A stretch of 64,000 nt of DNA from Panaeolus papilionaceus (Eukaryota; Basidiomycota; Agaricomycetes; Agaricales): contig JADNRZ010000031.1 in assembly GCA_015501605.1 (NCBI GenBank), positions 124,001 through 188,000 on the forward strand, given 5' to 3'. Shown here piece by piece: positions 56,130 through 64,000 of this stretch; position 1 is the first letter of the stretch, and each line of letters opens with the position of its first letter. The position numbers and the translations under genes are program-made. The notes under the pieces were generated by a model. The model ran no database searches and was not told the DNA's origin. It was given only the letters and a program-made list of their open reading frames with translations.

Positions 56130-57041
56130 GTTGGACCTCTGGTGGGTGCACGGTAATTTGACACAGAAATATACGAATATGGTTGTAGATGAGAGGATTC
56201 TTTTGTGATGCAATGCATGTGGTCTGCACGCGCGTGCTTCGTGCTAGGCGATCGATGTTGTGATCTAAATTTCAATGATAAGATCACATATTATCGATGC
56301 TTCCATTGTCCTACAGCTCACTCCAGCATTTTCGATTCAATTATTTCTGTCTGCATTGTTCTGTATCTGAAGATTTGGTATAATGTTCCCGTCGAGACAG
56401 GTTGCGGGTGTCGAGGGGGTCTCATGAACAATGCAACATTGTCCGGTGTGGGTGCGAATAAGGTCTGTAGTAAGCTTGAGGTGATGGACGCGATGGTGGT
56501 TGATGAGAGAGCGGAAGAGGACGCAAAATAGGCGACATGATGGAGGTGGACAACGATATGATTTTGAAATGATCACAATTCGCACAGGGGAGAGAACCGT
56601 CCTGTCCATCCGTTCTGGATGCTCGTCTCTTTAAATCGCTATCCATTTAGCTTGTTAGAGATGGATTGTGCGTCGCCCCAGGTGTGTATCTCTCCGTCGT
56701 AAAATCATATCTCAATTTATTCTTCATCTCATTCCGTTGGGGATTTAGCATTGGAGATCGCTGGATTTTAGATCGGGATGGTGGATAGCAAAGGCTTGAT
56801 GTTTGGAGCATAGCTCGTTGGGGAGATGAATAGTGGTGAGGCTCGCCGCTCACACATCACATCTCACATTTCCCTTTACCCGTTACATTGCGCCTGCTGG
56901 CATTCCTCCCACCCTCCCGTAGTTGTTAACCTTTGGTCCAACCACAACCACTCCACGTTAACACATTCACCTTGTTCCATGTTCACCCACTGTTTCAAAC
57001 TCAAGCACAAACGGACATGAAACATCTTGAAAGGGTTAGCT
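56130..57041. other. No gene seen; GTPase 5' flank and duplicon piece
   Basis: 56130-56260 is 5' flank of the split GTPase (GGTCTGCACGCGCGTGCTTCGTGCTAGGCGATCGATG resembles 3410-3440 and 11018-11050). 56470-56520 carries the GATGGACGCGATGGTGGTTG block known from 39117 and 16770. Open frames are short. Confidence 0.35.
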
Positions 57042-57240
57042 TCAACCAATTGTGAAATTGGTCTCTTCGCGCTGTCTGACCCCGTCGCTGTATATCGTAT
57101 CCCATATAGTGGTTATAATGGTCATGGAGCTGTATATTTGACAGTAAGGCTGTAGAACATCCTCCCTTGCTTTGATCGTCCTGCGCCTTGACCCAGGTAG
57201 TCTCGTTTCCATAATTGGGGTCAGAAACATATACTGGTCG
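57042..57240 (-). pseudogene. GTPase exon-4 relic, divergent
   Basis: The minus strand reads FLTPIMETRLPGSRRRTIKA, then SMTIITTIWDTIYSDGVRQR and a stop after TNFTIG. This is the family exon-4 segment (TPITDTRMPGTKRRTIEM, TTMWDTLHTE) in clearly diverged form. No Walker A exon or C-terminal exon is seen nearby, so it is an old fragment. Confidence 0.7.
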
Positions 57241-57611
57241 ACAGGACCACAGCTGTGATATGAGAGTATGCATTGGGTATAAGTCGTACGAATACAGCTG
57301 GCGAGAGATGGGAGATGGATGCTGTTCGTCGTGGAGAAAGCTGTGGCTCCGAGTCTAATAGCGACCGCGAACATGTCGGACTCGAGGCGAGATATTTTCT
57401 GCATCTAGTTGCTATCTCATCTCTAAATGACAATTTCATCTGCATCATAATCACAATGGTGAGAGGCCAATGAGCGGGCGAAGTCAGATTCAGGCAAAAG
57501 TACGATGGGGTTTGGTTATAAACAGTTCAACAATGCGAAGAATTTTCTTTTAAACAAAAATTGATTAAACAATTATTTAAATATTAAATGACTATTAGTA
57601 TACGAAACTGG

Positions 57612-58994
57612 CTACCCAATGGTGTTTAAACAAGTCTGTTTAAACAGACAAGATAGCTGACTGAACAGTTAAACATCTAGCCGTTTAAACGGCTAGATCA
57701 ATACAACAATTAAACAATGAATTAATTAATACATTAAACAAACATAGCTAAATGTTTAAAGAAGCGCAAGTGTTTAAATAAAGTACGACAAGACGGAACA
57801 GGAAAAAGATGACGGATGTCAGGTGCACACCGAAGGTTGGGAACAGGGGTGACAGGGAAGTGAGCGACATGGTGGGAAGCAGGGTATCTGTAGCATAATT
57901 GCATTGTCAGCATGTCTTATGAAGTCATGTATGAGGGTACGATACCTTAATTCACCCTCTCGGACATGAGCCTGTGTGATCATGAAGGCAATGTCAGCGC
58001 GACTCGAGTGGGCATTGCAGAGTGTGTCAGAGGGACTTACCACGGGTACAAACTGATGTAAAAGGAGAGTGAAGACGAAAGAGGACGAATCAGGAAGTGG
58101 CCATCTTGTCCTGATGAGCAAGAAGATGGTGGAGGAGAGGAAAAGGTAATGATGAGTGTAAAGTCGAGAATTCGAAACACTCGAAGTATGATTCAATCTC
58201 CGCCAACGACACCACGATCACGAGAATTCTTTGTTTAAGATTTGGTGTTGTTTGCCTGCCCTCTGGACTTGTTCGAAACTCCTGTTCCATTTTCCCTTTC
58301 AATCACCATCTCCTACGCTACCTACCCTTACTCACCTCCTTGAATGGCGCCTTCAACACCCTCAATGTGAGTCGAGCGCTTCTGTTTAAGCTCTCATTAG
58401 TTGCTAACCCTTTCCAGCAACATCCTCACACGCATGTTCCGAATAGCAAGGTATTTATTCACTTACCCGCATCAATGCCCCTGACCTGACCACTGTTGGA
58501 ACAGTTTCTCATGCACCTGCTCATGCATCCCTTTCACATGACTTAGGTATGTCTGGCCCCACTTAGCATCACGGAAATTGACATATATTGACATCTTTGC
58601 AGGTAGGTACCTCCAGCCTTGTGGTATGTTGTCATCCACTACCCATCATCATCCCATGTCTCCCCTCCGCTTGCTCCAACATTACTCCTAGAGATACCTG
58701 TGAGCCTAGTAGTTATTCTTGTTTAAATGATACTCTATTATTGTTCCATTAATCACATTTTGTATTTAATCAACACCTTAGTTAAACAGTCATTTAATCA
58801 TTGTTTAATCAATTCATATAATTGACATTCTTTTTCATTTAAATGGAGTGGTGAGATAAAATAATTGTTTAAAAATCTCTACATGCAATGAGAAGCGCTG
58901 AGCCCCCATATCTGGGCCGTTTAATCAATTTTTGATTAAACGAAATTTCTTTGTATTGTTGAACATTGTTTAAACAAACGCCATCGGGTTGTAG
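57612..58994. mobile_element. GTTTAAAC-rich DNA element, copy B
   Basis: The right end read inwards is CTACAACCCGATGGCGTTTG, which matches the end of copy A (CTACAACCCGATGGGTTTTG). The left end is CTACCCAATGGTGTTTAAAC. Length (1383 bp) agrees with copy A (1371 bp). GTTTAAAC palindromes are dense at both ends. AT-rich TTTAAAC sequence starts a little outside the left end (57550), so that boundary is uncertain. The interior has no recognised coding domain; the ATG at 58344 followed by a GTGAGT is not convincing. Confidence 0.65.
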
Positions 58995-60861
58995 ATTCAG
59001 GCCCGATTGTGCGGAGCAGCGCACAACAACTCCACGCGCTCCGAGAATTGCCCTTTTTGGACCATTTGTCAGCAAGGCGGCTAGTTCGAGCCGACGCCAT
59101 CAGCCCAACCCAACTTATTTTCAAACCACCATCATCGACGTTCGTACTTAGGTTCTTCGTTGTCTCCTCTTCTGTCTAGCAATATTTTCGAAATCCGATA
59201 GTATTTTGACATAAGGGCGCGTCTCCTGGATCATACAACACGATGCTGATGCTGGAGTTGGTGGTAAAGATGTGTTGGGATCAGACTGCAAGGGCTACAA
59301 ATGGGACGTTTTTTTCCATCCATTCTCCGACTGACACTCGTCTATTTTCGGAGGTATAGTGGGCATTACCTTGTGTGCACGGATTCACTGTGGTACATAC
59401 TGAGTGATTGAGGAAGGGACCGTGATTTTTGGGCCGCGTTGGAATATGTGTAAGTGAGTGTCTCTATTTTTTGCATTTGCGGGCTCTAAACCAACGTTCC
59501 TCTACAGTGTAATTACACAGATGAATATCATGCCTTCTGTACAAAAGTTTTTCATCCAGTTTCTCTGGTATTCATCGTCGAAATTTCCGACTCTCAATCT
59601 GACTCTGGATTCATCCCATACGCCACCACCACACTGTTGTCATTACCCGGAATCATCGTCACTCTTGCTCACGCAGAACGCGTACGTCCATCTGAGTGCG
59701 CTAAGGACGTCTTTGGCTACTTGGTTATGCCTATGCTCCGGCCTTACCCACTCGTCTCTCACTCGCGTCGACGCTGGGAGCAGAGTCACGGTAATTTGAG
59801 AATTCTCTGATCTATCACAAGAGACTGATGACTGAATAAAGCGAAGACGATCATTACATCACATTCACAACTGCTGCGGTACAACTGGCTCTTCTGCTAT
59901 GCAACATCATTTCGTTCTCCTCAATTTCATCCACCTGTCATAGTTTCAACAGGGATCTTACATCCACTTATGGTCTGTTCATCCCCATCACAATTACCAC
60001 CACAGCGCTCATCTGACCTGGGAGGTCATCAAGTCGACCGTTTCAATGAAGGTTACATACCTCACCCTCAAGCTCTGAAGCATGTTGACACGTCATCAAC
60101 CTCCGGCTCCGCCTGCGACTTTCACCTCTACCTCACTTCAGGCATCAACGCTAGTCTTTACACCTGGCAGGAAAGTAGTACTGATACCTCAAGATTTTTC
60201 TCCTGGTATTTCCTTTGCTATAGATATTTTTTATCGCTCAGAAACTGTCGTCGGGTCGTTAGCAGATTTTGAGGTTAGGGTTGGTCGGGGGTCTGATGTA
60301 CAACGAGCGCATCGAGGTCGAGCGTGGTGCCGTTTAGCACTTATGGTGAGCTCGAGGATGCATACAAGATGGCATCTTATGATATTCTTGGTGGCCCTCT
60401 ATGCACCCTCGGTATTGGCTATCAGTCTTATTTGGGATGGGATACCCAATCACACAATGATATGCCTCGCCCAAGACGGTATGTTCATATTTTGCTTCAA
60501 CTCGTTTCATCCCACTTCTACGTCCAGGTCTGGTTCTACGTGGCCCACGAGCGGTGCTTCACCCGTCTTTTGCTCTTGATTGTCAGAATTCGTTTGAGAA
60601 ATACAGGATATATTTTTGATTATATGTACAAAATGAGAGAATGCGAATGACAGTCTACTTTGACAAGATTGTATATGTATGCCGCTGGCCAGCACTAGAC
60701 CAGTAAAATGGGGGATGACAGAAGAGAAAAAGAAGAAAAATTGAATGTCTGAAACGTAAGATTAGAAAGGCTTGGCGGGAAACTGTGACACGCAGGAACA
60801 TGAGCGGCTGTGATGAACAGCAACGATACAGGTTACCTACAGGCACGACTAATCCTTCGGA
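58995..60861. other. Duplicon pieces and GTPase 3' flank; no gene
   Basis: 59120-59160 carries CAAACCACCATCATCGACG (compare 15530 and 37650). 60200-60240 has ATTTTTTATCGCTCAGAAA as at 16620. 60470-60860 is the GTPase 3' flank downstream of copy 7. No open frame has domain features. Confidence 0.4.
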
Positions 60862-62138
60862 TTAAACCATTTCCTTCCCAAGCCGCCTAGCATTGCAAAC
60901 CAATCGAGTGAAATGATACCGAAGAACAAAGATTATCGTCGACATGGTACGTGGGATATATGTTCCCAGTAAGGATTTGACGAGATGATAATGGGCCTCC
61001 TCATAACCAGCTGGAGGGGACCCACCGGCGAGAAGCTCTTGGACAAACTTCTCCAATGTTTCTTCGTTCTCTGTGTTGTTCTTGTTGAGGATATCCCTGA
61101 GCTCGACGTCGGTTTGAGCTTGGGGATGAAAAAGCTCGGATGCGATGATTTCCTTTTGTTGGAGAGCGCTCTCAATACGCTCATGCAAGTCGCGGTAGAT
61201 GAATGGCCCGCCCGCGACCGAATTTTGATGCGAGTCGTTCTTCCAGGGTCCTGTGTCCAATATTTCGAGCGCAGATTCTCGGGTATTCGTGAATCGAACA
61301 GTGGTTGCACCCATATCGCTGAAGCTCTGTTCAAAATTTATGAGTCGCATGAGGCGGGATATGCAAATGGAGACCCATGCCTTCCAAATGTCATCTCTGA
61401 GCTGTGCATAGTTTTGCTCGGCGCGGTGGTGCGCATCCTCGGTATGCAAAGTATTCCACATGGTGGTGACGATAGTGAGTGGGAAGCTGTACTTGGATGA
61501 CTCGAACGTTGCTCTGAGCATTTCAATCGTCCTGCGCTTCGTACCGGGCATGCGGGTGTCGGTGATTGGAGTCAGAAACAGCAATTTACTGTGAGTCACT
61601 TCACTAGAACAATTTTAGTTTCAGAAGGAATCCAATGTGTACAGAAGCATGTCGATAAATACTTGTTTATCTCCCTACGGAGCTTATACCCAGCCGTGAG
61701 GACTCCTTGATGAGATATTTTGGGGTCAGAAAACCCTGGGGTGTCAACAAGGAATATTGGATGGTGTTTTCCTCCGTCTTGGAACCAAACGTTAACTATT
61801 TTATATGCTGAGGCCATTAGAGTGAATCCAGCTAGCTGGTCCTTGGATATGCCCAAGTCCTGAGAATCCCCGGCTAGGGCTTGAATAAACTGTCATATTA
61901 TGTGAGTTATCGATAGCGGTCATTTTCAAGTACATACATGTATTGAAGTACGTACACTGCTTTTTCCCACACCTGTCGGTCCCAATAATCTACCAACTGG
62001 TGAGCTTCTGCCAGTCCAAGTACATTATTAACGAGTGACCCACGTATAAACAAACGCGCCCGCTGGCAACTTCTGGGTCACAGGTTCGACAGAAATGTCA
62101 CCTGTAACCTTGAGATGGGTGTATTCAGGAGTGTTCAT
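60862..62138 (-). CDS. P-loop GTPase family, copy 7 (best intact member)
   Basis: Exons 62044-62138, 61956-61989, 61690-61889 and 60862-61603 agree in phase and sum to 1071 nt, a 356-residue protein. It starts MNTPEYTHLKVTGDISVEPV and has Walker A LLGPTGVGKSS in its own 34-nt exon. Then come FIQALAGDSQDLGISKDQLA, a threonine-containing switch region, DTPGFSDP (G3-like), RMPGTKRRTIEM, TTMWNTL in the place of NKxD, EQSFSDMGATTVRFTNTRES and a helical C-terminal part with DLHERIESALQQKE. The end LGKEMV differs from RGSKWFKP in the paralogs because of a late frameshift. AIG1/septin-like GTPase is the best fit. Cellular role unknown. Confidence 0.82.
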
Positions 62139-62284
62139 GATAATATTTGGTGTGGTGAGCGGTGATATGAGACAGAGAGATGAGACAACGGGGCAGACTG
62201 TTGGAGGGGAGGGGAAAGAAGCTGTGCTCTGCGGTTATTCATGAGTTAGGAGAGGGGTGATTCCAATGGCTTTTATGCTTCAAC

Positions 62285-62590
62285 TCATGCGACAGAATTA
62301 GAGTCCTTGGAAACCCGCATCAGTGTCAAGACTTGAAAGCATCTGCACCTCGCTCCATACACATCATAACCAAATTTAACGCCATTTTTGGGGGTAGTCA
62401 TGTGAGTCATATCAACTTGGTCAAAATAATTAAGGGTTTCGTCTTCTATCAATCTCAGGTATTGCGCTTCTTCATTTATCTCGGTGATATTCATGTTGGA
62501 GCCGATGATTTGCAGCCCTGTGCAGTACATGCCCGTTGATGGGCTTTCATGGTCAGAGGTTACAACGACAATCCTCCGAAATCTAAGCAT
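62285..62590 (-). other. Conserved small coding-like block upstream of GTPase copy 7
   Basis: The minus strand codes TGMYCTGLQIIGSNMNITEI, then AQYLRLIEDET, YFDQVDMTHMTT and GVKFGYDVYG. It parallels the block at 20164-20400 upstream of copy 4, and upstream residues (FRRIVVVTSDHESPS) extend it. The pair keeps reading frame with amino-acid replacements, so it was probably coding. The family is not recognised. Confidence 0.45.
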
Positions 62591-64000
62591 TCACCCTTAA
62601 AGAGAACAAGGGCATGAGACAGATGATCTCAGGTATTCAAGTATCTGAATCTATCATAGGTGGCAGCATGAGGGAATGTCACCTAATAGAGGCGACGGGG
62701 TTGTAAATGAGCGGCTCCGAGGGGTGCATCGATCCGTTACTCTTCTGTCAGTGTGAAATGCATGAACACATGGGACCGCGATCTAGGGATACAGAGCTTA
62801 TAAAGACTGCTCGAGTTGGCATACGAAGACATGGAATATTCAATACGACCTCTAGCCATGAATGATTTCTTTAAGTAATATTGTCACTGGTGAGCACACA
62901 TACCTGAAGGTACTGGCAATCAGCAGGAATTATAGTTTTGAATTTATATACCAATTTCCATTACTGTACCCATAATATTATCTTCATGTCACCCATAGTT
63001 TGAATCTTCATCAAAATAGAGCGGCCGTGCAGCGTGCATGACCGTGCAGGGCCATGCGTCAGCCGTGCGCCCACCGCGCGATTGCCGTGAAAAGGACAGG
63101 TCAGCCCAACAACTGTGCATAGAGATAACAACTTGATGTGGGGGTATTTTTGGGTCTCACACTCCTTATCGGTTGACCTAGTGAATTGAATTCAACGCCT
63201 AAATCATGATGTTGAGGGGGATGTCAGCCAATCTCTGAGCATTTCCGAGAAGGCACAAGTGCTCAAGTATCTTACCTGTGCAACCAGCTCCAAAGGGAGA
63301 CTCACATACATAGGAATGCGTGGTTTGGCACCTTCTCGGTTACAGGTTCGACAGAAATCTCGCCAGTAATCATGAAGTGAGTAAAAGTCAGAGCTGTCTA
63401 TGAAGGACTTCTTGTGCCGAGACGAATAATTTTTCTATCAGAAGATAAGAAGACTGTATATGGTAATGATGGTTCCGAGTGAGAAAGGGTCTATTTTTGT
63501 TGCGCTGTCCGTGGACTGAACGCGTGTCGCGCACACAAGGCGGTCCAATTACTGTTTTAATCCATGCTCATATGCGATCTCCTTGTTTTTTTACCATCGT
63601 CAGGATGAAGAAGGCGGTTCGCATTTGGTGTGACAGTTCTCGTTAAGGTTGTGAATCAAACACTGACAGAAACACCTATGCATGAATTATGATGGTTGGC
63701 ATAGGTGAGGTGATCGACGCTCGAAATCCTATCAGGCACCAGGAATAATCGCAGTATTCAGATAAAAATGATTCTACGAACGATTGTGTGGACGTTACAT
63801 TCATTCGAAATGCATGGCTGCAGACAATTGGGGTGGTCGTGCTAGAGCAAGTTGGCCTGAAGTTGTTGATGTGATGTCAGGAGGATGTTTGTTGGTGTTT
63901 TGAGTTCAAAGTTGAATTGTCCAACCTGACTTGATCCCAAACCGCCATCAGCGACACTTGTAGAACTACATTCCAATGTGCTTTTGATCTGTGAAGACCA
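62591..64000. other. Repeat patchwork; no intact gene
   Basis: 63025-63090 is GC-rich with repeated CCGTGC words (GGCCGTGCAGCG, GACCGTGCAGGG, AGCCGTGCGCC). 63640-63740 resembles GTPase 5' flanks at 15130, 20930 and 37300. 63880-63960 is the recurring GATGTTTGTTGGTGTTTT block with CCCAAACCGCCATCA. The orphan exon 1 is listed separately. Confidence 0.45.
63305..63400 (-). pseudogene. GTPase exon-1 relic
   Basis: The minus strand reads FTHFMITGEISVEPVTEKVP and NHAFLC, followed by a GTGAGT donor. This is family exon 1 (YTHLKITGDISVEPVTQKLP) with the start changed: TAG stands where the ATG should be. No Walker A exon follows to the left. The 5'-flank repeat is present to the right. Confidence 0.7.

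Noticed and set aside
59020..59080. Possible tRNA- or rRNA-like GC-rich segment
   Set aside because: No cloverleaf with a T-loop consensus could be drawn and no rRNA signature was recognised.

Overview
The window looks like a repeat-rich, gene-poor region of a mushroom-forming basidiomycete (Agaricomycotina). Four things point there: a Plavaka-type transposase with many 45-60 nt introns, a Ngaro-type tyrosine-recombinase retrotransposon, a DUF6698-like gene, and a minus-strand family of intron-rich P-loop GTPase genes. I found no rRNA, tRNA or CRISPR array, and no ordinary housekeeping gene. The one stand-alone gene of recognisable fold outside the repeats is a LamG/concanavalin-like lectin at 34.6-35.4 kb.

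Layout. 0-4 kb holds repeats and a 0.69 kb MITE. 4.1-8.9 kb is a giant near-perfect palindrome (foldback element) whose arms carry arrays of the palindrome TTCCGCGGAA. 9.6-20.4 kb holds GTPase copies 1-4, fragments and duplicated flanks. 23.0-28.6 kb is a nearly intact Ty1/Copia element with 340-bp LTRs, a 5-bp target duplication and a half-tRNA-type primer site. 28.6-34 kb holds small DNA elements and inverted repeat pairs. 37-40.6 kb is a diverged segmental duplication of about 15-18 kb. 40.6-56.1 kb is a three-level nest. 57-64 kb holds a GTPase relic, another GTTTAAAC-rich element, GTPase copy 7 and its duplicated 5' block, and an orphan exon 1.

The nest can be read to the base. A GTPase gene is split between exon-4 sequence (55379-55622) and exon-5 sequence (40563-41063). 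The insert, 41072-55378, is flanked by the 8-bp duplication ATCACAAA, and removing it restores an open 363-codon frame. The insert is a Plavaka element with a transposase on the minus strand and a divergent DUF6698-like gene on the plus strand. Inside the transposase sits a 6.1 kb Ngaro element (45171-51274) with the A1-ORFs-B1-A2-B2 split repeats of that class. Removing it rejoins the transposase with no missing or added base, giving 1243 codons with one internal TGA.

Decay is mild and has a pattern. The Copia and Plavaka frames each carry one TGA where I recall an arginine in the family, and two GTPase copies carry TAG where paralogs have CAG or AAG. The two LTR differences are also transitions. 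This fits C-to-T change at methylated cytosine. All exon coordinates were worked out by eye from splice consensus and reading frame. Family names rest on motif recognition, not on a database search.
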